DNA of 64,000 nt from Vitis vinifera (Eukaryota; Streptophyta; Magnoliopsida; Vitales; Vitaceae), in the NCBI RefSeq assembly GCF_030704535.1, contig NC_081818.1, positions 25,769,001-25,833,000 of the forward strand, read 5' to 3'. Under the pieces are notes generated by a model. It had not been told where the DNA came from and made no database searches. It was given only the letters and a program-made list of their open reading frames with translations. Shown here piece by piece: positions 35,201-47,231 of the stretch (position 1 is its first letter; each line of letters opens with the position of its first letter). The translations under genes were made by a program, and so were the position numbers.

Positions 35201-35228
35201 ATGGGAAAGAAGACAACATGGAACTTGA
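32205..35228 (+). CDS. LRR receptor-like protein, EIX/Cf type (intact)
   Basis: The second intact single-exon RLP, also 1007 residues, paralogous along its whole length to the gene at 3506. The ATG at 32205 was chosen over 32160 because it starts the signal peptide (MADINASIHFLLLIFLSSTF). Order: signal 1 to about 30; N-terminal cap with C39 and WVGLDCC; LRRs with an island (MATEISDERYEGRLSVVVKG); LALCGDPL cap; short acidic stretch; transmembrane helix about 943-965 with GxxxG; and a 42-residue tail with YFRF. It lacks a four-residue insert (GAFE) in the acidic loop near residue 105 and part of the acidic juxtamembrane stretch, but the tail is eight residues longer because TAG in the paralogue is TGG here. 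Probable plasma-membrane immune receptor needing a partner kinase; ligand unknown. Confidence 0.93.
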   Translation: MADINASIHFLLLIFLSSTFLHLETVKLGSCNGVLNASCTEIERKALVNFKQGLTDPSDRLSSWVGLDCCRWSGVVCSSRPPRVIKLKLRNQYARSPDPDNEATDDYGAAHAFGGEISHSLLDLKDLRYLDLSMNNFGGLKIPKFIGSFKRLRYLNLSGASFGGTIPPHLGNLSSLLYLDLNSYSLESVENDLHWLSGLSSLRHLNLGNIDFSKAAAYWHRAVNSLSSLLELRLPGCGLSSLPDLSLPFGNVTSLSVLDLSTNGFNSSIPLWLFNFSSLAYLDLNSNSLQGSVPEGFGFLISLDYIDLSFNILIGGHLPRNLGKLCNLRTLKLSFNSISGEITELIDGLSECVNSSSLESLDLGFNYKLDGFLPNSLGHLKNLKSLHLWGNSFVGSIPNTIGNLSSLQEFYISENQMNGIIPESVGQLSALVAADLSENPWVCVVTESHFSNLTSLIELSIKKSSPNITLVFNVNSKWIPPFKLSYLELQACHLGPKFPAWLRTQNQLKTVVLNNARISDSIPDWFWKLDLQLELLDFSNNQLSGKVPNSLKFTENAVVDLSSNRFHGPFPHFSSNLSSLYLRDNSFSGPIPRDFGKTMPRLSNFDVSWNSLNGTIPLSMAKITGLTNLVISNNQLSGEIPLIWNDKPDLYEVDMANNSLSGEIPSSMGTLNSLMFLILSGNKLSGEIPFSLQNCKDMDSFDLGDNRLSGNLPTWIGEMQSLLILRLRSNFFDGNIPSQVCNLSHLHILDLAHNNLSGSVPSCLGNLSGMATEISDERYEGRLSVVVKGRELIYQSTLYLVNSIDLSDNNLSGKLPEIRNLSRLGTLNLSINHFTGNIPEDIGGLSQLETLDLSRNQLSGPIPPSMTSLTSLNHLNLSYNSLSGKIPTSNQFQTFNDPSIYRNNLALCGDPLPMKCPGDDKATTDSSRAGNEDHDDEFEMRWFYVSMGPGFVVGFWAVFGPLIINRSWRRAYFRFLDEMKDRVMVVITVNVARLQKKCKWERRQHGT

Positions 35229-36159
35229 ACAGGTATCCATCCACAAGCTTTCAAACCAAAATAACTGTTTCCATATATCATTGATTTGCTTCATGCTTAA
35301 CCCTGATCATATCATACTTAATTTGATGGAGTACTCTGTATTTGTTTTTCAGGTGGTGAGCTACTAAATCTGATTTGTCGGACTGAAGTTTCACCTGTCA
35401 TCTGTTGGGGGATTGTCAGTTTTTTTTTTTTTTTTTTTTTTCTAAGGTTTGAAATACGAGTTTTTATGTAAACTCTCTATTTATAGCACTGTTACTCTAT
35501 TCTAAACTACCTCCAAGGTTTCTTGAAGCCCTATAGATATAAAACATAACCCTAATAAAATCTATTAAGTTTGAAACATATTGTACATGGTTTTACCTCA
35601 TCTGAATATACACTCTTAAAGTGTCTAATATCGGTTGGCACCTACATCATCCTTTATGTCCTCCGACATATCATCATGCGCTCATCAGGGAATACCTCAA
35701 TTCATGTTAAGGCTAACAGATCACTTGATCATTTATCCCATCAACCCATAGACGACGAAGCATCTTGCCATTTTAGCCCTGCACCTCTCATGTAAAACTC
35801 TTTTTTATTTTCGTTTTTGCATTAAATAAATGGATGGATGGGTAAATATTTGAAAAATATTTTAAAATAAAAAATAATAAGATTAACTCATGGTTAAAAT
35901 CCCATTTCAAATTAGATGACTTATATAACATTTTCCTGTTCGGTTGCCATCTACTATGTTTTAGGTTATGTTTGGTTCCAGAAAATGTGAATAAAAATGT
36001 AAGGGAAATAAAATAAAGAATAAAATATAAGGAAAAGAGAAAGTGAAGGTAAATAAAAAAAAAGATTTAAAGTCAATAAATGTCATTTCAGACTCATTTC
36101 ACTTGTATTAACTCTTCTATATAAAAAGTAAATAATTTAAAAATATATAAATGTCTAAT
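35229..36159. other. 3' region of the second intact RLP, to the Copia insertion
   Basis: Matches the flank of the first intact RLP, but about 300 bases with its AATAAA are missing after 'tttgcttcatg' (35287). A poly(T) run lies at about 35420-35442. From about 35788 it is the third copy of the 7062 repeat, cut at 36159 by the LTR. The 74-codon frame at 35571 is not recognisable. Confidence 0.55.
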
Positions 36160-36514
36160 TGTTGTAAAACAAAGACAAATACAATGCAAATCAAAGTAGT
36201 AGAGATGAAATATATCTTACTTTGATTTATAATAGGGAAGAAGAAATCAGAGAAGAGAGTTGAAAAAGTTGAGAGAATGAAAAACAGAGAGAATGAGAGG
36301 AAGATAATTTCTTTCTTTTCTCGGGATGTATATTACAGAAGACGGGAAGCCCTTTTATAGGCTTTCCAAATGGCTTCCATTAATATCCCCATTAATGAAT
36401 ATTAATGAAACTCATAAATAACATTAATGGTTTCCATTAATGAGTATTAATGGAAGTCATGAATAATACTTAATTAACATTAATGTGGTGGCATTTATTA
36501 CTACAATTATAACA
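36160..36514 (-). mobile_element. Copia 3' LTR
   Basis: 355 bases with TG..CA-type ends (read on the minus strand: TGTTATAATTG.. to ..TTTTACAACA). The purine tract AAGAGGGAG lies immediately inside (36515-36525), as expected before a 3' LTR. The flanking pentamer is CTAAT (36155-36159); the partner duplication is lost with the other end. The empty site is visible near 7440 after the other RLP. Confidence 0.8.
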
Positions 36515-39500
36515 CTCCCTCTTAGATGTCCACCACATTGAAAGAATATGCCTCATTAAAATCTCATTAGTAAAAAACCCTATAGGAAAAACCTAGCGAA
36601 GGAAAAAGAGTACAATATTCTTTTCTTGGTATATTAGGACTGCCTCGTTAAAAACCTTGCCAGTAAAACCCAGTAGGACAAAACCTGGACGAAGGAAAAA
36701 AAAGTACAGTACACTAACACCCTTTTACAAGGATACTCCCCCTCATGTCGATATCCTTGAGTTGACACATTCCAATCCTGTGTATTAACTTATTGAATGT
36801 TAAGGTTGGCAATGATTTTGTGAATAAATCTGCTAGATTATCACTTGAGCGTATTTGTTGCACATCAATTTCACTACTCTTCTGGAGTTCATGTGTATAA
36901 AAGAATTTTGGTGAAATGTGTTTAGTTCTATCTCCTTTGATATAAACCCCCTGTTATTTGTGCAATGCATGCAGCATTATCTTCAAATAATATTGTCGGG
37001 TCACCTTTGATAGAGGAGAGTCCACATGATTCCCGAATATGCTGGATCATAGATCTTAGCCATATACATTCACGACTTGCTTCATGAATTGCCAGTATTT
37101 CTAAATGATTTGATGATGTGGCCACCATTGTTTGTTTGACAAATCTCCATGAAATAGTAGTACCATTGCAATTAAACACATACCCTATTTGTGACCTACC
37201 TTTATGTGGATTTGAAAGATATCCTGCATCTGCATATCCAAGCAATTGTTGCTTTGATTCCCTTGAGTAAAATAAACTCATATTAGTAGTTCCACGAAGA
37301 TAACGCAATATATGTTTGATACCATTCCAATGTCTTCGAGTTTGAGCGAAACTGTATCTTGCTAATAAATTGACAGAAAAAGCAATGTATGGACGTGTAC
37401 AATTGGCAAGATACATAAGTGCACCATTAGCACTAAGATATGGTACTTCAGGACCAAGTAACTCTTCATTTGTTTTTGGCAAGAACGACATGGGTCTTTT
37501 TTCACATCAAGTGATTGGACAACCATTAGAGAACTTAAAGGATGCGTTTTATCTATATAAAAACGCTTCAAAACTTTCTTAATGTATGTTGATTGATGTA
37601 CTAAAACTCCATTTGGAAAATACTCGATCTGCAAGCCAAGACAAAATTTTGTTTTTCCAAGATCTTTCATCTCAAATTCCTTTTTTTAAGTAATTTGTTG
37701 TTCTTATGAGCTTTTCAGGAGTTCCAACAAGATTTAAGTCATTAACATACACTGCAATAATTGCAAATCCGGTTTCTGATTTCTTAATGAAGATGCATGG
37801 GCATATAGGGTTATTCACATACCCTTCTTTTAGCATGTATTTGCTAAGGTGATTGTACCACATGCATCCAGATTGCTTTAATCCATACAAGGATCGTTGT
37901 AATTTGATTGAGTACATGCTACAAGGCTTTATACTATTTGCTCCAGGCAATTTAAATCCTTCAGGGATTTTCATGTATATATCATTATCCATGGATCCGT
38001 ATAAATATGCTGTAATAACATCAATGAGACACATATCCAGTCCTTCTAAGACTGCCAAACTAATTAAGAAACAAAATGTGATTGCATCCATGACGGGAGA
38101 ATATGTTTCCTTATAGTCAATACCAGGTCTCTACAAGAAACCTTGTGCTACTAATCACGTTTTATATCTTATGATCTCATTATTCTCATTGCGTTTCCGT
38201 ATAAATACCCATTTGTACCCAACAGACTTTACATCTTCAGGTGTTTAGACTACAGGTCCAAAAACTTCTCATTTTGTTAATGAGTTTAACTCTGTCTGTA
38301 TAGCTTCTTTCCATTTTGGCCAATCATTTCTATGTCAAAATTCTTCCACATTTCATGGTTCGGGATCTTCATGATTTCTTATGACTTCAGAGGCCACTTG
38401 GAAAGCAAAAATATTGTTAATAACAATATTATTTCGATCCCATTTTTCTCCCGTGTGTACATAACTTACTGAGATCTCACAATTTTCAGGTACCTATGCC
38501 TCTTCAAGGACTTTTTGTTCAATATGTGCCTCTTTGGGGGCTTCTTGTTCAATATGTGCCTTTTCAGGGGCTTTCTGCATTATTTGTGCCTCTTCTAGGG
38601 CTATAGATTTATCAAATTTAAACTGATCAGTCATTTTGATGGCCTCTTCTAGAGTGCCAAGTTTTCTTGGGTTCTCCTCTTTCGGGGAGTTACATCCTTT
38701 GAGCCGACATGTCTACCACGCTTCAGGCGTATCTTAGATTCATTTGTTAACTATCCTATAGGGACATCAATTCGTGTTGGAGTATTTGTACCTGGGATAT
38801 GTGACTTTGTCACTTTCTTTGTATCAATGAATTCATCTGGTAATTGATTTGCAAGATTTTGTAAATGAATGATCCTTTGAACTTCTAGTTCACATTGATT
38901 TGTACGAGGATCAAGATGGGTCATAGTAGATGCCTTCCAACTAATTTCTCATTGTTCTTCAGGAATCGACTTTTCTCCCCCTAATGACGGGAAAATACTC
39001 TCATTAAAATGACAATCCGCGAAGCGGGCTGTAAAAACATCGTCTGTCAAAGGTTCAAGATATCTTATGATAGATGGAGAATCAAAACCTACATAAATCC
39101 CAAGTCTTCATTGGGGACCCATTTTAGTGCGTTGTGTAGGTGCAATTGGTACATATACTACACAACCAAAGATTCGTAAGTGAGAGATATTTGGTTGTTT
39201 TCTAAGCACAAGTTGTGAAGGGGAGTATTCATGGTAAGTTGTAGGTCGAATACGGACTAAAGCTGCAGCGTGCATAATAGCATGTCTCCAGGCGAAAGTA
39301 GGTAATTTGGTTTTCATTAGTAATGGTTGAGCTATTAATTGGAGACGTTTGATGAAGGATTCTGCTAAACCATTTTGGGTATGAGTATGAGCAACAGGAT
39401 GCTCAATATTTATCCCTACTGACATGCAATAGTCAATGAATGTTTGAGAAGTAAATTCGCCAGCATTATCAAGACGTATTGTCTTAATTGGATAATCTAG

Positions 39501-40516
39501 AAATTGTGCTCGTAATCTGATTATTTCTACAAGGAGTCTAGCAAAGGCAACGTTACGTGTAGAAAGGAGACAAACATGTGACCACTTAGTAGAAACATCT
39601 ATTAAGATCATAAAATAATGGAATGGTCCACATGGTGGATGGATAGGCCCACATATGTCCCCATGTATTCTTTCTAAAAAGACTGGTGACTCAGATATGA
39701 CTTTAGTAAAAGATGGTTTGATTATCAATTTACCTTATGAGCAGGCAGCACATGAGTATTCATTGGGCGAAAGAATCTTCTGGTTCTTTAGTGGATGCCC
39801 ATGTGAGTGTTCGATTATTCGACGCATCATTGAAGACCCTAGGTGACCTAGCCTGTCATGCCAAAGGATAAAAACTTTTGGGTCGTTGAACTTCTGGTTC
39901 ACGACAACATATGATTCAATAGGCTTTATAGTTGTATGATACAACCCAGAGGAGAAAGCCGGGAGTTTTTCCATTATAAGCTTCTGGCCAGATATAATGG
40001 AAATAATGTAAAGATATTCTACATTATCTTCACGCATAGTTTCAATATGGTATGGCCATTTCTGTGGATATCTTTAAAACTGAGCAAATTTCTTCTAGAT
40101 TTGCTAGCATATAAAGTGTCATTTATATCGAATGTAGTTCCGTTTGGTAACGTTATGTTTGCTCTTCCAGAGCCTTCAACTAAGTTTGTAGTACCATATA
40201 TGGTACTTACATTAGCTTTTATTAATGTCAATCACAGTCTTTGAGACATACATCATCCTCATTCATCTTGAGACCAAACAACACATGGATTTTAGATATA
40301 ACTAAAAAAATAAGGTATAATGTAAATACCAAAGTAAATCAGATGTAAATATAAGACATAATAATATATTATTTCATATATAAAGTAACATCAATCAATG
40401 TTAATTTTCTCATCATTTATTAAATGGTCTGTTTTTTTCATTGGGACCTCCAAAGAAATCAATGTCATAGTAGGTTAGGTCCAATCCATCACCATCGATA
40501 AAATTCATCTCTATCT
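36515..40516 (-). mobile_element. Ty1/copia retrotransposon, truncated and decayed
   Basis: The minus strand reads, from high to low coordinate: gag C-terminal remnant (about 40516-40430), protease-region remnant (40231-40019), GAG-pre-integrase (LWHDRLGHLG, near 39920), integrase core (39728-39108; GDICGPI, IRLDNAGEFTS, NGLAESF), a broken linker (39107-38100), reverse transcriptase (38091-37672) and RNase H (37491-36928; LGYADAGYLS, FEDNAACIAQ). Domain order integrase then reverse transcriptase marks Copia. Frames are broken by several frameshifts and stops. The polymerase box reads YVND in place of YVDD, losing a metal-binding aspartate. The 5' LTR and most of gag are gone. Not autonomous. 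Confidence 0.9.
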
Positions 40517-42720
40517 CTTTCCCACAATGGTTTCAACTCCACAATACCCCACTGGTTATTCTAGATGAGGAATCTTGTGTATCTAGATCTCAGTTCCAAC
40601 AATCTACGAGGCTCAATTATAGAAGCTTTTGCAAACGGGATGTATATTGAAAGATTAAGAAACATGGATAGTCTTTGCAATTTAAAAACATTGATCCTCT
40701 CTCAGAACGTTTTGAATGGGGAAATAACTGAACAGATTGATGTATTATCTGGGTGCAACAGCAGTTGGTTAGAGACGCTGGATCTGGGCTTCAATGATCT
40801 GGGTGGTTTTCTTCCTAATTCCCTAGGAAAACTCAATAACTTGAAGTTTCTTTGGCTTTGGGATAACTCCTTTGTAGGCTCAATTCCGAGTTCAATTGGA
40901 AACTTATCGTATTTGGAAGAACTGGATCTCTCAGATAATGCAATGAATGGGACCATCCCTGAAGCTCTTGGACGACTTTCCAAGTTGGTTGCGATAGAGA
41001 TATCTAAGAATCCACTGACGGGAGTTGTAACAGAGGCTCAATTTTCAAATCTTATGAGTTTAATGGAGTTTTCAAACTATAGAGTGACTCCAAGAGTTTC
41101 CCTGGTTTTTAATATCAGTCCTGAGTGGATTCCTCCTTTTAAACTCAGCCTTCTCAGAATAAGATCATGCCAAATGGGTCCCAAGTTTCCCGCATGGCTT
41201 AGAAATCAAACTGAGCTCACTGAGGTGAGCTCAATAATGCTGGGATCTCACACACCATACCAGAGTGGTTTTGGAAGTTGGATTTGCGTCTTGATGAGCT
41301 CGACATTGGTTCCAATAACCTGGGTGGTAGGGTGCCAAACTCAATGAAGTTTCTTCTTGGATCCACCATTGATTTGAGTGAAAACAACTTTCAGGTGCCT
41401 TTGCCACTATGGTCATCCAATGTGATGAAACTGTATTTATATGACAATTTATTTTCTGGCCCAATTCCTCTGGAGTTTGGTGAAAGAATGCCCATGCTGA
41501 CAGATCTAGATCTCTATAATAATGCTCTAAATGGCACCATTCCCCTCTCCTTTGGGAAATTAAATAACTTATTGACCCTTGTCATCTCCAACAATCATTT
41601 GTCTGGAGGAATTCCAGAGTTTTGGAATGGTTTACCTTACCTCTATGCCATAGACATGAACAACAACAATTTATCTGGTGAGCTGCCAAGTTCTATGGGT
41701 TCTCTAAGATTCCTTAGATTCCTGATGATAAGCAACAATCATCTTTCTGGCCAACTTCCTTCAGCTTTGCAGAATTGCACAGGCATTCATACTCTTGATC
41801 TTGGAGGCAACAGATTTTCAGGAAATGTTCCAGCATGGATAGGAGAAAGATTGCCTAACTTGCTTATTCTACGCTTACGATCAAATTTGTTCCATGGGAG
41901 TATTCCATCACAATTGTGCACTCTTTCTTCTCTCCACATACTGGATCTTGGACAAAATAATTTGTCGGGATTCATTCCCTCTTGTGTGGGGAATTTGAGT
42001 GGCATGGCCTCTGAAATCAACTCTCAACGATATGAGGGCGAGTTGATGGTGTTGAGGAAAGGAAGAGAATACTTATACAAAAGTATTCTTTATCTGGTTA
42101 ATAGTATGGACTTGTCAGACAATAACCTATGTGGAGAGGTGCCTGAAGGAGTAACAAATCTTTCAAGACTTGGCACCTTGAACTTGTCCATAAACCATTT
42201 GACGGGAAAAATACCAGACAATATTGGGAGCTTACAGGGGTTAGAAACTCTTGACCTCTCAAGGAACCATCTTTCAGGCGTAATCCCCCCAGGTATGGCT
42301 TCTTTGACTTCCTTGAATCACTTGAACCTGTCGTATAACAACTTGTCGGGTAGAATTCCAACAGGCAACCAGTTGCAAACCTTGGACGATCCATCCATAT
42401 ATGAGAACAACCCTGCACTCTGTGGGCCTCCAACAACAGCCAAGTGCCCTGGTGATGATCAGCGGCCTAAAACGCGCAGTGGGGACAATGTAGAGGATGA
42501 GAATGAGAACGGGGATGGCTTTGAAATGAAGTGGTTCTACGTGAGCATGGGGCCAGGATTTGCGGTGGGATTTTGGGGAGTTTGTGTCACCTTAATAGTC
42601 AAGAATTCGTGGAGGCATGCTTATTTTAGGCTTGTGTATGACGTGAAAGAATGGCTGCTCATGGTTATCTCACTGAATGTAGCTCGCCTGCGGAGGAAAC
42701 TGAATTTGGGTAGTATTTGA
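40517..42720 (+). pseudogene. LRR receptor-like protein pseudogene, 5' truncated (right copy)
   Basis: Sister of 9428-11645. LRR sequence starts at 'ctttcccacaatggtttcaa' immediately after Copia gag. A TAG near 40562 replaces the CAG (Gln) of the sister. The frame is then open from 40565 to a one-base loss near 41226 ('gaggtgagctc' against 'gatgtagtgctc'), after which the second half is open from 41278 to 42720: LRRs, island, NPALCGPP cap, acidic stretch, transmembrane helix and tail. No signal peptide or N-terminal cap. Its lesions differ from those of the sister, so the two decayed separately. Confidence 0.88.
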
Positions 42721-43698
42721 ATAACTTTCAACAGTTTCTTGAAAGAAATGAAGGCTTGTATGCAATGGTGTTTGGTTTCGTTTACGTTCTTGTAATATAA
42801 TAAAGTATTGAGTCCAAGCTTTTCCAATAATGTCCATCTATGTGTTTGGTTTTCTCATTTGACTCCGTCTTAGGGACACTGCCAAGAGACATAAAACAAA
42901 GAATAAAGAAAAAATTTAGGCCTTGCTTGATAACTGGTTTTGAAAACAGTTCTAAAAAAATAATTTTTAAGAACCGTTTTTGAAAACTGTTTTCTGATAT
43001 TCTGTAAAACAAAAGTTTGTTTGAGAACTTAAAATTGTTTTTAACCTGTTTTTAATATTTTAAAAATAATTTTTTATGTCCATAACTTTATTTTTAATCA
43101 TTATATATGTTTGTATAATTATTCTTTAAAACAACTCTAAAAAAATGATTGAAAACATCCTATTTTCTGTTTTTTTTATAATAGAAAAAAAAATAGAAAA
43201 CAGTTTTTAACTGTCAAATATGTTTTTCAGTTTTTTTTTTTGTTTTAAAAAATAGAAAATTGTTCTTGAAAATTGTTACCAAAGGCCTTAAGTTTTGTCT
43301 TTTGAGCTTTCATTTCCTTCATTTTACTTGTGTTCCAATCATATTTGTAACACAACTAGAGGGGAGAAGATCACGTCTGCATGATATTTTCGCCTATATA
43401 TGAAGATGAAAAAGAAATGGTCCAATTACTAGTCAAAGAGGTTATTAATTATAGTCAAATTAAAAGTATTTCAGGTAATTATTTAACAATTGACTAGCCA
43501 GAAAAATTTGTATTTCAAGTAATTATTCGACTAGACTATTTTGCCATTTGAATCAATAGATTCAATAGCCAAGGTTCCAATATGTGAAATCATGCTCTGT
43601 CTGCAACTTCATCATCTTCCAGCGTACGCCCAATATTGGCAAGCTTTGGGGAAATTGCGTTTGTTCTTATATGCTGCTTCAGCAACTCGCAGACAAAC
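42721..43698. other. Spacer between two RLP pseudogenes
   Basis: 42721-43020 is the 3' flank shared with 11646-11950, with AATAAA near 42800. The remainder is AT-rich with T runs and would include the old promoter of the next RLP. A TATA-like 'cctatatatgaag' occurs near 43395, far from the ATG. No gene. Confidence 0.45.
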
Positions 43699-46650
43699 AT
43701 GGCCACTAGCAATGCCTCTCTTCAACTTCTTTTTCTTGTCATTATGTCCTCAGGGTTTCTTTTCCATGAAACCCTTAAACCAGGCTGCTGCCGTGGTGAT
43801 CACCATAGGGCAGCCTCCTTTGAAACTGAGAGGGTAGTTCTTCTCAAGTTCAAACAAGGCCTTACAGATTCTTCTCATCGACTCTCATCTTGGGTAGGGG
43901 AAGACTGCTGCAAATGGAGAGGCGTCGTCTGCAACCACAGGAGTGGACATGTCATCAAACTCAATCTGCGTAGTCTTGATGATGATGGAACACATGGCAA
44001 GTTGGGCGGTGAGATCAGTCATTCTTTGAAATATTTGAATCAGTTAGACCTGAGCATGAATAATTTTGAAGGGACTCGAATCCCCAAGCTCATTGGTTCA
44101 CTGGAAAAGTTGAGATATCTCAATCTCTCCGGTGCCTCCTTCAGTGGACCGATTCCTCCACAACTTGGAAATCTTTCCAGGTTGATCTACCTTGACCTCA
44201 AGGAATACTTTGATTTCAATACATACCCTGATGAGTCAAGCCAGAATGATCTTCAGTGGATATCGGGTCTTTCTTCTTTAAGACACCTTAATTTAGGAGG
44301 AGTCAATCTAAGTAGAGCTTCTGCTTATTGGCTTCATGCTGTTAGCAAGCTTCCTCTTTCCGAGTTGCATCTACCTAGTGTTGGACTTTCTGTCCTCTCT
44401 CGTTCTCTCCCATCTTCCAATCTTACATCCCTTTCAATGCTTGTTCTCTCCAACAATGGTTTCAACTCCACAATACCCCACTGGCTATTCCAGCTGAGGA
44501 ATCTTGTGTACCTTGATCTCAGCTTTAACAATCTTCGAGGCTCAATTTTAGATGCATTTGCAAACAGGACTTGTCTTGAAAGTTTAAGAAAGATGGGTAG
44601 CCTCTGCAATTTGAAAACACTGATCCTTTCTGAGAACGATTTGAATGGGGAAATAACTGACATGATTAATGTTTTATCTGGGTGCAACAAGTGTAGTTTA
44701 GAGAACCTGAATCTGGGATTGAATGAACTGGGTGGTTTTCTTCCTAATTCACTAGGAAACCTGTGCAGCTTGCAGTCTCTTCTGCTTTGGGAGAACTCCT
44801 TTGTAGGCTCGATTCCGAATTCAATAGGAAACTTGTCGCATATGAAAGAGCTATACCTATCTAATAATCAAATGAATGGGACAATTCCAGAAACACTTGG
44901 ACAACTTCATGAGTTGGCTGCCTTAGATGTCTCTGAGAATTCATGGGAAGGTGTTCTAACGGAAGCCCATTTGTCAAATCTCACAAACCTAAAGGAGTTG
45001 TCCATCGCTAAATTTGCATCTCGGTCCAGACCTCAAATTGGTCATCCATATCAGTACTGAGTGGATTCCTCCTTTCAAGCTCCAATACCAGAAGCTGAGA
45101 TTGCCAAGTAGGTCCTAAATTTCCAGTTTGGCTTAGAAACCAAAATGAGCTTAACACTATAATACTCAGGAATGCTCGAATATCAGACACCATACCAGAC
45201 TGGTTCTGGAAGTTAGACTTGGAGTTGGATCAACTGGACCTGGGCTATAATCAATTAAGTGGCACAATTCCAAACTCATTAAAGTTTGGTCCTCAATCCT
45301 CAGTTTATTTGAATGTGAACCATTTCAATGGTTCTCTGCCACTTTGGTCATCAAATGTGAGTAGCCTATTTTTGAGAAATAATTCCTTTTCTGGGCCAAT
45401 TCCTCAGGATATCGGGGAAAGTATGCCCATGCTGACAGAGTTAGATCTCTCTCATAACTCTCTAACTGGAACCCTTCCCGTGTCCATTGGTAAACTATAT
45501 GGTTTAATGATTCTGTATATCATTTGTCTGGAGAAATTCCTGCATTGTGGAATGGTGTTCCTAATCTGGTGGTGCATGTTGACCTGTCGAACAACTTATT
45601 TGGTGAGCTGCCAACTTCAGTGGGTTCTCTGACCTACCTTATATTTTTAACGCTGGGCAACAATCATCTTTCTGGGGAATTTCCTTCTGCCTTGCAGAAT
45701 TACACAAACATCCGTACTCTTGATCTTGGAGGCAACAGATTTTCAGGAAATATTCCGGCATGGATTGGACAAACAATGCCAAATCTTTGGATTCTACGAC
45801 TAGGATCAAATTTGTTTAATGGGAGCATTCCATTACAAACTTTGCACTCTTTCTTCTCTTCACATATTGTGATCTTGCCCAAAAAAATCTGTCAGGATCT
45901 ATTCCCTCTTGCGTGAGGAATTTAAGTGCTATGGCATCCGAAATTGGATCATATAGATATGAGGCTGATTTGATGGTGTTGACGAAAGGAAGGGAAGATT
46001 CATATAGAAACATTCTCAATCTTGTGAATAGCATACACCTGTCCAACAAGCCTATCTTGAGATGTGCCTGGAGGGCTAACAAATCTTTCAAGATTAGGCA
46101 CCTTGAACTTGTCTATGAACCATTTAACGGGAAAAATACCAGATAACATTGGGAGCTTACAATGGTTGGAAACTCTAGACCTCTCAAGAAACCAGCTTTC
46201 TGGTCCAATTCCACCAGGTATGGCTTCTTTGACTCTCTTGAATCACTTGAACCTGTCCTATAACAACCTGTCAGGTAGAATTTCAACAGGCAACCAGCTG
46301 CAAACCCTGGATGATTCATCAATATACAGGCACAACCCTGCACTATGTGGGCGTCCAATAACAGCTAAGTGTCCTGGTGATGATGGAACCCCCAATCCTC
46401 CCTGTGGAGATGATGAAGGAGACGATGAAGATGGAGCTGAGGTTGAAATCAAGTGGTTCTACATGAGCATGGGAACAGGATTTGTGGTGGGGTTTTGGGG
46501 AGTTTGTGGCACCTTAGTAGTTAAGGAGTCATGGAGCCTATTTTAGGCTTGTCTATGACATCAAAGAGTGGCTGCTTCTAGTTATTCAGCTGCATGTTAC
46601 CCATCTGCAAAGGAAACTGAATTTGGGAAGAAGCATGCATCATACTTGAA
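43699..46650 (+). pseudogene. LRR receptor-like protein pseudogene with multiple frameshifts
   Basis: This has the only complete 5' end of its subfamily: signal peptide (MATSNASLQLLFLVIMSSGF), N-terminal cap (FETERVVLLKFKQGL, WVGEDCCKWRGVVC) and LRRs open to about 45030. Then come frame breaks near 45030-45060, a two-base loss near 45100, a seven-base loss near 45515, a one-base gain near 45870, another shift near 46050 and a five-base loss near 46536 ('ggagcctatttt'). The C-terminal half (island, NPALCGRP cap, acidic stretch, GxxxG transmembrane helix) is recognisable across three frames. It has no counterpart in the left unit. The first 450 residues could still yield a truncated secreted LRR protein if expressed. 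Confidence 0.87.
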
Positions 46651-47231
46651 CAACCTTCTGAAATTAAGTTCCCGAAATAAATGAATGCTTCTATGTAGTT
46701 CAGCACTTCAGCTTCATGTACAACCTTCTGAAATATGAAGTTTTGATTCCAAGTTTTTTCAAACGCTTGGTCTTTTATTTTTCTATCTTTTGGTCACAAG
46801 TATATTTACTCACATATCGGAGACTTGCCAAAAATAAATAAATGAGCTAATAAACAACGAAGGCGATGTCGGAGTCCCAGCATTGCTTTGTTTCCTATCA
46901 TCTTTTCAACACAACTCTTGACAGGGAAGCAGATTATGATGAAAATTTAATTAGAAGAAAAAAAAAAGGGTGCAAATATAGAATCATGGGCACAATTCTT
47001 CAAGCTGATCACCCACACTCCTGAGCCATGATTTAGCCTTTCTCTCTCTTTTTTTTTTTCTTTTTGGTGGCTGAATTATCGTACTATTGCAGTCTGCATC
47101 CCTTAAAATTTTCAAACAATTTGCACAGGTCAAACAAAAGGAATCATTTCGTCCAACACTGAATGGGTGGAAGCTTGCTTCATAATGAGAAATAGAAATC
47201 CACGAGATTGCCAAGCACATTATGACACATT
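46651..47231. other. 3' flank of the RLP pseudogene
   Basis: No gene is supported; the 95-codon minus frame at 46984 has no recognisable domain. The segment is missing from the left unit. Confidence 0.4.

Noticed and set aside
43699-46650. Spliced functional RLP with introns at the frame breaks
   Set aside because: Breaks are one- to seven-base changes within aligned LRR codons, without GT..AG inserts; the family is normally single-exon.
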